Source: Chromera velia | Taxonomy: Eukaryota > Sar > Chromeraceae | Length of the DNA: 19,259 nt | Reading direction: 5' to 3' | Assembly: GCA_018398765.1 (NCBI GenBank) | Contig: JAHBMJ010004043.1 | Coordinates: 1-19,259 of the forward strand | Shown here: piece after piece, positions 7,577 through 17,800 of the stretch | Layout: each line of letters starts with the position of its first letter | How positions within the stretch are numbered: the first letter of the stretch is position 1 | Position numbers and translations under genes: made by a program | Notes under the pieces: generated by a model | The model's input: only the letters and a program-made list of their open reading frames with translations | Databases searched by the model: none | Told to the model about the DNA's origin: nothing

Positions 7577-10500
7577 ATGGGCCGACAGGACTCAGGAGGC
7601 TGGGAGGAAGGGTGGACATTTTGAGATCAGATAGACCTAGCACAGCACGCAGTAGACAATCTCAGAATTCCCACAGAGAGGGTGCTCCCGGGGAAATTCC
7701 GATCACGATGGGTGCAGATGTTCTCAAAACTGATTGAAATGACCCGCTCAACCGATGGATGCACAACAGAGAGAGCTTGGAAGGCCGTGATCTACTTTCC
7801 CAGTCTGTTTTGGAGGAAAGCAGAAAGGGGGGAGGCATATTTGGATAAACAAACGGCAGGAAAGATCAGCGATTTCTGGAAAGGTCGGTTTAAAGAGCTT
7901 GTTACAGACTTGAGAGCAGACGTTGTTTTCTAAGGAAAGAAAAGAAGAGAAAAAGCAACGAACAGGTTCCGGAGGGGGGGGAAAGCAGCTGCCAAGAGAG
8001 AGCTGGAACTTAAAGAGGCAGCAGTCGAGGCCCTTATTCAGCAGGGAGCACTGTCGAAAGCAGCCGCACGTCTTTCGTCATTTAGGGTGGCCAAGGCGGA
8101 TAAAGAGACGTACCGAAAGCTAAAGGACATGCACCCATCTAGAGCAACCCCATTCCAAGTGCGACGGCATGGTTATGCAATGCCGCCATTGGAAGTCGCA
8201 GCAGAGAGCCTTTTAAAAGCAGTATGCACAGCACCAAAAGGATCGGCATAAGGGGTGACGGGATGGAGGTACGAGCACTTGAGTTTCCTTCTTCCTCCGG
8301 ATGGAACAGCAGCAAGGGGGCGCCAAGCTGCAGTTCTTTCAATGGGGCAAGATCTGGTGGCTGGCAAGGCCCCGTCAGAGGTCCTGGATCTGTTAGCGTG
8401 CGGGCGGTGTTTTGCACTCCGCAAGAATATGGATGGTTCAAAGATACGGCCTATCATGGTGGGAGATGCGGTGCAAAGATAGATTATGAGGGCGGTTCTC
8501 CTTGAAAAAGGGGAACAAATAGAGAAGCACTTGGGAGTGAAACAGTACCGTAACGCCGTACGTACAGCGGATGGGTGTGCAAGACTGTATCACACGGTGC
8601 GGACAGCCCTCCAGCTTAATAAATCAGCAGTGTTCCTTCGCCTAGACGTTCAGAATGCGTTTAACACCGCGGACCAGCAACAGAACATGGATGAGGTTTA
8701 CACGCACTTTCCGGAGATCTACACCTTTTTGATGTTCTTCTATGGAAGTCCTACTCCAACGTTCTTTCAGAAGGACATGGGGGAGATAAAGGTGATTTTT
8801 TCGGAAGAAGGGGTGCAGCAGGGAGATGTGATAGGCCCTGCGTTGTTCTGCATCGGCCTCAAGCCTGTACTGGACAGGCTGAGCGACAGATTGAGACAGC
8901 AACATCGCTCAAAGAGCACCTTCATTGGTGCTTTTATGGATGACGTGGGCCTTATTTTCCCTTCAGGAGGGTTGAGTAGAGCATGGGCAGCGGCTGAGGA
9001 AGAGTTTCGCTCATTTAACCTCAAGCTGAATCTCGGCAAGGACAAGAGCCTAGCGTTTTCTCCAGCATGGGTGGAGATGGAGAGGTGTCCGGAGACATCT
9101 CTTGCAGGGTTAGAATTGTGAAAAGACGGGTTGAAGCTAGGAGGGGGAGCGATAGGGAAATAGGAGTACGAGAAAAAATATTTTGAAGAAGTAAGAGACG
9201 AAGCAGTGGGGTTATCGTCCAAAGTAGCCAACTATCGCAATCCTCAAGGGGGATGGCTTCTGTTTTGCTTTTGTGTTCTCCCCAAGAAGCTGGGTTTCCT
9301 TCTACGTTTGATGGCGGATGCAATTCCAACATCGATATGGCAGGTAGCTAATGACATGCTCTTGGAGAAGTGCACTCAAGGGCTCGGCATTGCTGAGAAT
9401 GAGTGGACCCTACACCAAACAGTGCAGGCATCCCTCCCATTATCGCAGGGAGGGCTGGGCATACACAGGTATAGTCTCATGCAAAAATGTGCGCTGGTAG
9501 GATGCTATGCATCCTGCCTAGCAGACGTACTGAAGAGGTTTTTGGTGTAAGGGTATGCAAACAACCTGGATGAGATGTGAAAGAAAGTTTTGAGGGAAGG
9601 ATGGTCTCAGAAAGCCAAGAAGCGTTCTACAGACTGCAGAACGATCATCAGGATATAGTCAGTGGAGTGCCAGAACGGTCGTTGCTGAAAGTATCATGGA
9701 GAGATTGCACAGAGGCATGGAGAGGTGAAGGGGCAAAGGGAGTGCAAGGAAGGCTCTATGATACTTTTAGGCAGCGACGAGAAAGCGACTGTTGGGAGAG
9801 CTGCCGGGCAGTAGCCGTCCCACGCTAGAGACGCCTCCAAGCTTGGACAAGAAGGGACAGATTCGCTTGAGAAGTTGCTCTGGCAATGGAGCCTCAGCAT
9901 GGCTTGGAGCCATTCCCTTCAACACCAACCACAAGATCTTCTCACCGCTTTTTCGTACAGCCATGCACGTGTGGCTAGGCCTTCATATCCCAGAGCTGGT
10001 ATGACAACTAGTCTGCGGCTGCGGACAGAGGGGGAACTTGGAGGGTGTTCATGGGGGAAAGTGTCCAACGGGAGGAGGTCTGTGGAGAAGGCACCAAAAG
10101 GTTGGGGCAGCATTTTTTGAGCTGTTAACGGGGGTAAGGTACTGTACGGTTGGAGGGGAGACGACGATGGGATCGTTGGGGCTCGATTTGATAGGACCAT
10201 TGGCCGAGGAACGCGACAAACGATCAGACCTGTTCGCGACTTTACCAAATGGGGACTCCGTTCTAGGGGATGTGGCTCTGATCCACCCGATCCAGGATGC
10301 AACCCGCCTGCACAGAAACGCCAAAAAAGCAGGGGCTGCAGCTAAAGAGAAGGAGGGGAAGAAACACACCCACTATGATGATACCGTTTTGTCCCTTTAG
10401 TTTTTGAGACCTACGGGAGGCCTGGGGAGGAGACAGTGAGGTTCGTGAAAGAGATGGTGAGACAGGCTACACAAAGGTTGGGGGAGATGAACGATGTATC

Positions 10501-10618
10501 AGCACGTCAGAAAATTGCTGACAGATGGTGGAAAACGTTGTCAGTAGCGGTTCAGAAAGTAGCAGCGTCTACAATCTTGGCATCTGTGCAGGCAAGCCGC
10601 GGTGCACGCGGTACATAG
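7574..10618 (+). pseudogene. Retrotransposon ORF2: reverse transcriptase, CCHC finger, RLE-type C-terminus (broken)
   Basis: Frame from ATG 7574 to about 9570 with stops at 7622, 7931, 8249, 8480, 9119, 9161, 9548 and 9578. A frame change follows near 9570 and another near 9800. A TGA lies at 10002, and a last frame change near 10385 leads to TAG 10616.
Domains in order:
- helical N-terminus with ERAWKAVIYFPSLF (about 7760);
- RT: TGWRYEHL (about 8258), SKIRPIMVGDAV, motif A LDVQNAFN (Asp at 8645), motif B EGVQQGD (about 8810), motif C FMDD (Asp codons 8939, 8942);
- thumb with LPLSQGGLGI (about 9435) and WLGAIPF (about 9900);
- zinc finger C-x1-C-x9-H-x3-C (10014-10064);
- nuclease-like region with SDL, LGDVALIHP (Asp at 10269), a K..HY segment and PLVFETYG (about 10394-10417), then a helical tail.
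RT followed by CCHC and this C-terminus is the R2/RLE-class order. The catalytic Asp residues of RT survive. Confidence 0.8.
10014..10064 (+). other. CCHC zinc-finger motif of ORF2
   Basis: Cys codons at 10014, 10020 and 10062 and a His codon at 10050 give C-x1-C-x9-H-x3-C, followed by GGG..RRH. This finger between RT and the terminal nuclease is characteristic of RLE-type LINEs. The first Cys pair is spaced one residue apart, where R2-like fingers usually have two or three. Confidence 0.6.
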
Positions 10619-11701
10619 GTTACAGAGATGCTACTTGGGAGGGAGTATTCGGCCTACGTGGGCCTTGCAGAGAAGAAAGAATAAAGGAATGGGAGGGAGC
10701 CAGCAGGGGCGCTGGCAAGAGAATTGAAAGAAAGAGAAAGACCATTTGATGTTTAAGAGATAGAAAAGACACAAACGGAGAGAAGAGCCTGACAACATCA
10801 GATTGAAGACACATGACAAAGGAGCTAAAAGTCGCTAAGCGTATAAAAGAATTTATGGATGTAAAGAAAAGGTTTAATAAAGAAATGTTGAGGAGAAACA
10901 AATTTTTTTAACTGGCTGAGGAACCCATTGAAGAAGAAGTCGGGGAAAGGAAAAGAAAGACCACAACGCTCATCCATAGATAAGCTGAGTTGACCACGCG
11001 AACACACGGAGAATGAAAGGTATTAATTTTTATCTACCGTACAGTAGTATAAACTAGGCGCGGCGGCCTAGTCCGAGGGGTTTGCGCTTGCAACAGATTG
11101 GCCATAGTAGACGGACAGGACCTATGTCTAGGCAAGATGCATACTGGCCCGACAAAGGACCAGAGAGACACTAAAATACAATCTTAATTATATATACTCC
11201 CATGCAAAAAAAAATTTCGCCAAAATTTTGTCGGCCCGCACGCATATATATATAGGAATTTTGTCCCATGCAGCCCAGCTCGCCCCGCGCGATCTGCGTG
11301 GCCGTCGATCTACATGCATCACGGAACGATATATGGAAGGGATATACGGACATGATACTGACTAGATGGAGCATGAAGCTGCGCCTTCATATGTTCCTTG
11401 TCATACAGGAGTCTGAAAACGGACCGATCACCTCCGGCAAAAGCTGATAAGGGGAAGATCCAGTGCGCCACGAAAGGGCCGCCCTTAATTTCTCTGGATG
11501 AGAAAAATACCATATGCATCCACCGTCTCTCCCCGTCTCGGCATTCTTTCACCAAAATCAATTCAGTTGGGATGGTTAATTCAAGCACCGCTCCATGCAT
11601 ACAGCTGTGTCCATGATTGCTAGAGAGATGGACCGTCCTGTTTCTCGCACCCAGTCTCCTGAAGGCTGAGAGAATACAGAGGTCGCGAATCGAATTAAGA
11701 A
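10619..11701. other. Intergenic stretch: retroelement 3' side and upstream region of the ChAPs gene
   Basis: No gene supported. The first part is A/G-rich and holds AATAAA at 10680-10685 and 10876-10881, which could serve as polyadenylation signals for the element. The element's 3' end was not recognised. Around 11195-11255 there are an A-run, AAATTTCGCCAAAATTTT and an (AT)n run. The remaining part upstream of the ATG at 11702 presumably holds the promoter and 5' UTR of the next gene, but no TATA box or initiator can be assigned with confidence. Confidence 0.45.
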
Positions 11702-11850
11702 ATGTCAGGGTGCACCCGCGGGGTTCCTGAGATAGTGGACCCCGACGGGGCAATTCTGGAGCGCCGGACCTCCAGTCTCCACCTCTTCGATGGTCTGGGC
11801 CCTCCCGATCTCTGCGTCCTCTGGAAATATCAGAGGCAGGACACGCAGAC
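11702..11850 (+). CDS. ChAPs gene exon 1
   Basis: Starts at the ATG six bases after the start of an in-frame TAA (11696). Carries SLHLFDGLGPPDLCVLWKYQ, the N-terminal signature of the family. The donor CAGAC|GTTGTC is weak and was chosen because it leaves two bases, matching exon 2. GT sites at 11854, 11887 and 11896 have the same phase and are alternatives. Confidence 0.65.
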
Positions 11851-14800
11851 GTTGTCGCGACCCGCCAGTGCGCACCGCAGTGTTGCGTTCTGCCAGTCCG
11901 TCTCTTCCGCTATCCACCCATGCAGTGCTGATCGATGCGTTCTGCATGTGTCCTGGATGCCCCCGTCTCTCTGAACCCATCAGGTTCTTCTGTGTAAGAT
12001 GTCCTGATACTTAAGCCCATTTGCGCGCACTTCAGTCCCCCCGCTTCTCCCGTCTCCCTGTCACCCTCTGTGCATGCATTCCCGTCTCTTCGCATCAGTC
12101 TGTCTCCAGGGAAGGGAGGAATGAACAGAGGGAGGGGAACACTACGGGCAATCCAACGTTCGCATCGGCATGCGGTCGCGTGAAAGTTTGTGTGAATGCG
12201 CGCACGTCTATCACCCCCTCCCCCCCCCCCTCTCTCACTCTGTGTTTCTGTGTGTGCAGTTTCGTCGTCGGGCAAGCCGTGCATTCATTGCAGCCGGTGG
12301 CAGCCTACCTTTCAGGCTGCATCATGAGTCAGGAGGAGAGGGAGGGCCAGGAGAAGGACAGAGACAGAGAAGGGTGAGTGAGTGGATAGAAGAGTGGGGA
12401 GAACTCGGATTTTTCTTATCCTGCGTCTGTTTTTGTGAGCATGTTATATCAGATACCGCGACCACGTCGAAAAGAAATGTATTTCTGGGTTCCAAGAAAT
12501 ACTGCATCGAGCTTAAATGTCGATGCAACTCTTTGAAACTGACCTGCTCGACGGAAAATCCGCAAGCTTTTGAAAAGCCTTGATTGCTTGCCCCCTTTCT
12601 CTTCGTCCCTCTGACCTCAGGAGGTGGCAAGTCGAGGGCGGAGTGTACTGTTGTTTTGACTTTGTGAAGCGAGCTGACGTGCGGGTGGAAGTCCGACTGG
12701 GTGCCGGCCCCGCCAGGCAGGGTGTTCGGGCTTTCGCTGTCTTCGAGTCACGACTCGAGGAAGAGGTGCCTCTCAGTGGAGGGGGGGGTGCACCACCGGC
12801 TCCTCCCACGGCCTCCAAAGGGACCCCCCCCGTCACGTCCTCCCATTCTGTAGCCGGACTGTCGGCCTCACCGGTAGGCGGACCAGGTTTGTCCGAAAAG
12901 GAAACTCGTGAGTTGTGGCAGACCACAGCGCTTAGTGCGTTGATGCGGACGGTCGATGTACCTCGCACCGACTGCCTGCGTTACGGGGCTGCCGTGGGAG
13001 TGCGCTTGGCGACAGGTGCTGCCGGTCCCTTTCCTCGTTCTTTGCCGCCCCGGGGGGTTGAGGGGATGGGGGGAGGGAGGGGACGGGAGAGAGGACACAC
13101 GTCGGCGGGGGCGGGTGGAAGTGCGGGGGGATCGGAAATGAGTTCAGAGAAGCTTCTCAATCTAGTGATGCGGTCAGTGAAGGAATGCATGGGTTTNCAC
13201 TTCAGTCCCCCCGCTTCTCCCGTCTCCCTGTCACCCTCTGTGCATGCATTCCCGTCTCTTCGCATCAGTCTGTCTCCAGGGAAGGGAGGAATGAACAGAG
13301 GGAGGGGAACACTACGGGCAATCCAACGTTCGCATCGGCATGCGGTCGCGTGAAAGTTTGTGTGAATGCGCGCACGTCTATCACCCCCTCCCCCCCCCCC
13401 TCTCTCACTCTGTGTTTCTGTGTGTGCAGTTTCGTCGTCGGGCAAGCCGTGCATTCATTGCAGCCGGTGGCAGCCTACCTTTCAGGCTGCATCATGAGTC
13501 AGGAGGAGAGGGAGGGCCAGGAGAAGGACAGAGACAGAGAAGGGTGAGTGAGTGGATAGAAGAGTGGGGAGAACTCGGATTTTTCTTATCCTGCGTCTGT
13601 TTTTGTGAGCATGTTATATCAGATACCGCGACCACGTCGAAAAGAAATGTATTTCTGGGTTCCAAGAAATACTGCATCGAGCTTAAATGTCGATGCAACT
13701 CTTTGAAACTGACCTGCTCGACGGAAAATCCGCAAGCTTTTGAAAAGCCTTGATTGCTTGCCCCCTTTCTCTTCGTCCCTCTGACCTCAGGAGGTGGCAA
13801 GTCGAGGGCGGAGTGTACTGTTGTTTTGACTTTGTGAAGCGAGCTGACGTGCGGGTGGAAGTCCGACTGGGTGCCGGCCCCGCCAGGCAGGGTGTTCGGG
13901 CTTTCGCTGTCTTCGAGTCACGACTCGAGGAAGAGGTGCCTCTCAGTGGAGGGGGGGGTGCACCACCGGCTCCTCCCACGGCCTCCAAAGGGACCCCCCC
14001 CGTCACGTCCTCCCATTCTGTAGCCGGACTGTCGGCCTCACCGGTAGGCGGACCAGGTTTGTCCGAAAAGGAAACTCGTGAGTTGTGGCAGACCACAGCG
14101 CTTAGTGCGTTGATGCGGACGGTCGATGTACCTCGCACCGACTGCCTGCGTTACGGGGCTGCCGTGGGAGTGCGCTTGGCGACAGGTGCTGCCGGTCCCT
14201 TTCCTCGTTCTTTGCCGCCCCGGGGGGTTGAGGGGATGGGGGGAGGGAGGGGACGGGAGAGAGGACACACGTCGGCGGGGGCGGGTGGAAGTGCGGGGGG
14301 ATCGGAAATGAGTTCAGAGAAGCTTCTCAATCTAGTGATGCGGTCAGTGAAGGAATGCATGGGTTTTTCCTTTATTTTTTTTTCCGAGTACCTCTGTGAC
14401 TGCGTCATAAAGGTGAAAGGCATAACGGCTCTTCTTGCTTCCTTGGAACCTCCCCAACGCTTTGCTTTTTGATTTTCTGCCCTCCCTTTCGACTTTTCTC
14501 ATTCCTCTGCTGGTTGGAGTTCCCCTTCCTCTTTTGGTGGCCTCACGATGTCAGTTGCTTTCCTGTTTTTCTTGTTTTTTGCGGTTTCTTTCACAACACC
14601 CGATGTCTACTTCCCTTGTCTGTTGACATGCTCTATTCTTATGTGAACTTCCCCCGGCTCTTCGCATTCTTGCCTTTCTCGGCTCCCCTTTCCATTCGTG
14701 TCTTCTCCCCTCCCATCCCTCCCGCCTCTTCCCTGTTCGTACAGTCACTTTGAACCAGCAGTTGCTGCTTGCGGGCTTCCTGTCTCGGAGGGGGGGGGTA

Positions 14801-17800
14801 CTCATGCAGTGGTGGAAGCTCTGGCGGCTCTCTTCGCTCAAGCGGGAAGGGGGGCAGAGGGGCTAGCGGCACTGCATGCTCTCAGGCCAGTCTGCCGGTC
14901 GGCCTGCCTGCCTGCCTGCCTGCGTGTCGGTGCTGAAGTGTCTTCCCCTTTCTTTGTTTCCTTCTGGCTTTTCTTTCTGAATATCTTCTCATAGTCCCTC
15001 TCCGTTTGGAAAAAAGGGCTCCAGGGAGGACGGGAATCGGTGGAAGCATGACTAGACTCAACCGTCAGGGACGCGTTTCCTCTGTATGATGCCTTCCTCT
15101 CTGTCTGTCTGTCTGACTGTCATCGGTCCTGCAGATCCGACTATCCGCTGGTGGACGTCCACGAGGCCTCTCTGTTGGACTTGAGGGGGCAGCCTGCTGC
15201 GGGTCTCCGGGTGCTTGTGAAGGCAGTGAGGGAGTGGGGGGGAGAGGGACCCCTCCTCCTGGCAGAGTCGAAACTTCTCGAGAGGGCCCAGGCGGCAGAG
15301 GCTGCACTCAGGGCGGCAAGGTTGGTTTGAATTCACACTGTCATGCACTCACTCTGTTCATTTTTTTTTGCTCATGTGAAACGTGAAATGGTTGGGAGAC
15401 TTGAAGAGGGGGGACCATTCCAGAAGCTGCGTTGACGGTTTAGTCATTTGTCTGACATGCTCTGTGCACCCTTTGAGTATGTCTTCATGGTGTTTTTCTC
15501 CAAAAACGTATTGCATTTCCCCCCCGCCTTCCACGCCCTCTCTCCTTTTTTTTTCAGCCTCATGTGCACTCGCTGTGTGTGTGCAAGCACGAAAACAAAT
15601 GACTCCAAATTTGTTCTCTTCCTGCAGACTCGCGATGCAAGCGTCTCCTACTCTCCTCTCCGCGTGGCTGCGCTTGGCCTCGTGTTTGGCCCTGGCTCTG
15701 CAATTTCGTGAATGCCTGTGCTGCCTCAACGGGGCTCCCTTCTTTCATTTTCCGGCAGACCGCAAGTACACAGCTGGCATCCCCCCCCTGAAGGGATTGC
15801 CCCGGACGCGCCCTGGAGTCGGGGTGGGTCCACCAGGCCGGTGGGAGGGCGGGAGGCCGCCCTCTGTGGGGTTCTCCGGAGGAAACCTGCCTCTCACACT
15901 CGCGTCCCCCACACTCCTGTGGGCTGAGCAGCCCTCTGAGGCAGAAGCAGATTGGGGTTGTATTCCGCTGCCTGCTGCTGCTTTTGTGTGTGCGTTGATG
16001 CCTGGGGCACAGAAGGGGGGGTGGAGAGAGGGCGAAGGATCCTCTTCGTTGTCTGCACGGCCGTCGGTGGACATGAAGGGGAGTGGAGACGGGATAGGGA
16101 CAGGGGACGGTACAGGAGAGGAAGGTCGAGACTCTGCGTCTCCGTCTGCCGGTCGTCCTTCTATACCTTTGACAGAGATCATGAATCTGTCTGAACGCCC
16201 TTCGTGGGTCTGGAGGGCAGATCGGGCAGGAGAAGACGGGGAAGATTTAGAGAAGTCGTCTCCACTGAATTTTGATTCGTCGGCTCATCTTCTGAGGAAA
16301 GGAGGGGCATTGGTAAGAGAGTTATGGGACGCTTGGAGCCCCCGTCTTCGTTTTGGATTTCCTCGTCCTTTCGGTCTGAACAGAAACCTTCGAGAGGGGA
16401 GAGAAGTTGAAATTCAACGGGAGAGGGAGAGGGAGGGGGAAGCGTCGCTTCGTACTGTGAACAGTCAGCTGTCTCCTCCAGTCCCCCCGGGAGTTCAAGT
16501 GAATCAGCAGCAGCAACAGGGGGGAGGGCTTGTGTCTTCTCCTGCGGCATCGTCAGCAACAGGAACGATAGATAGACCGTCGGCCCCGTCTGGCGGCGTG
16601 CTTTCTTTCCCCCTCCCTTTTTTTGGAGCTGCACCGTTTCCGTCAGGAGGGGCGCCTATGACGTCATTGCCACCTCCACCTCTGGCAAAGGGGGTGCGGA
16701 GTGGGGCCGGTGGAGACGGAGGTGGAGGGACTCCGTCTCTGTCTCCGAGTCGCCCGTCTCCGTCTCCGAGGGAGAAGGCTCGAGAGGGGGCGTGGGGAAG
16801 TTGTGTGCAGATGCAGATGAGAGGAGAAGGGGGAAGTGAGGGAGGAACACGAGGAAGGTTGAGAAGATTGGTGGAGAGAGGTGGAGTAAAGATTGGTTGG
16901 TCAGTGGTGGGGTGAAGACAGGAACAAACCATGACACAGTTAATCGACAGGAAGTCTCTTTTCAGTTTTGTTGCGGGCTCAGTGTGATTGGATTTTTTCC
17001 CAGAATTTTCTTGGCCCTCCATTTTGTGAATGAGATGGAATTCCACCTTCTGTACATTCATTGTCTTTCCTTGTGGTGTGCAGAGAGTCTGTTTGAGCTT
17101 CGGGCGCTTTCTGTTTTGGCTGATGTCTGGAGGTTATCTGGAGGAATTGAGGGAATACGAGAGGCGTGGTCAGTGAGTGACATTCCTGAGCTTTCATACA
17201 CAAAGGAAGTCGTTCATCTATCTGTCTAGTCTTCCAGCATCAAAATCCATGGGAACTCTTTCAGTCTTTGGCCTTCCTTTTGTTTTTGAGTTTTGTTCTT
17301 ATGGACTTCACAGATGCTGTTCCTCTCCAATCGCTCAATTCACTTTATCTGTTGGACAGCCAGCGGAAGTTTGGACGAACGGATTTGGCTGTGTGTTTGC
17401 AGTCGGGATGTCTTCACTGACGCAGAAGGGGAAGGATGGGGGGAGACGCTGTCTTGCGAGCAGGGTGAACATGGAGATGCAGGTGTGTCTTTCTTCGGTT
17501 CTGAGTTTTGCAGTCAGGACGACTAGGCAGGAGCTAGGAAGGCGGGAGGGAATCTGGTGTTGTTTTTCAAGAAAGAAGTTTTGAGGGCGACGAAAAGGGT
17601 CCTCACCAAAGAGACGCTCCGGCTTGATGTGGGTAATTGCCCATCCCACACAGGAGTTCCGGCTTTGCAGGCAGAGTGCTGTAGACTTGCGCTTAACTCC
17701 TCAATGGTTCTCTTCTCCAATTTGGAAGAAGAGCACATACACCTGAGAGAGGACGTGCCGAGACCAAAGTTGAATCAACTCTGAGGCCTGTGTATACGTC

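Larger units (their letters stand above)
2304..10618 (+). mobile_element. Degenerate two-ORF non-LTR retrotransposon with RT, CCHC finger and RLE-type C-terminus
   Basis: Coordinates cover the coding part only. UTRs, poly(A) tail and target-site duplications were not located. The order is ORF1 (2304-7574), then ORF2 (7574-10618), overlapping at TAATG. ORF2 carries reverse transcriptase followed by a CCHC zinc finger and a C-terminal domain of the kind found in R2/RLE-class LINEs (restriction-like endonuclease downstream of RT). No integrase, protease, RNase H, APE endonuclease or LTRs are seen, so a retrovirus-like or L1/Jockey-type element is unlikely. Both ORFs contain several stops, and ORF2 has frameshifts near its end, so this copy cannot make full-length protein by normal translation. 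The RT resembles a family I associate with protists, algae and sponges, but I cannot name its clade with certainty. Confidence 0.75.
12028..13196 (+). repeat. 1,169-bp direct repeat, copy 1
   Basis: Matches 13198-14366 at an offset of 1,170 bases. The encoded proteins (137, 102 and 151 residues in three frames) are identical between copies, and I saw no base difference. Contains exons 2 and 3, the intron between them and parts of the flanking introns. Confidence 0.95.
13198..14366 (+). repeat. 1,169-bp direct repeat, copy 2
   Basis: Second copy of 12028-13196. This copy runs on into the true downstream intron (gtttttccttt...), while copy 1 alone has the unique upstream sequence (ttaagcccatttgcg). 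Confidence 0.95.

Noticed and set aside
2304-9580. Reassigned stop codons (TAG/TAA read as an amino acid) explaining the in-frame stops
   Set aside because: All three stop codons occur, internal repeats align stops with Trp in one case and Glu in another, and a further stop (8249) falls where related RTs as I know them have a small residue or Pro. The ChAPs gene in the same DNA needs no reassignment.
2304-10618. LTR retrotransposon or retrovirus-like identity
   Set aside because: No LTRs, protease, RNase H or integrase were found. The CCHC finger and terminal nuclease-like domain after RT fit an RLE-class non-LTR element.
11910-13454. Minus-strand ORFs across the duplicated region
   Set aside because: They mirror the ChAPs exons and introns, contain low-complexity Arg/Gly/Pro stretches, and one crosses the N.
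17177-17420. Alternative exon 7-8 join giving AVPLQSLNSLYLLDSQRKF
   Set aside because: Needs a poorer donor at 17177 and soon hits a TGA (about 17418). The phase-0 join at 17172 uses a consensus donor and places MLFL where the family has KIFV.
17654-17784. Extra ChAPs exon between exons 8 and 9
   Set aside because: It has an acceptor-like CAG and an open frame (VPALQAECCRLALN...), but no phase-compatible donor was found, and exon 8 joins exon 9 directly in frame.
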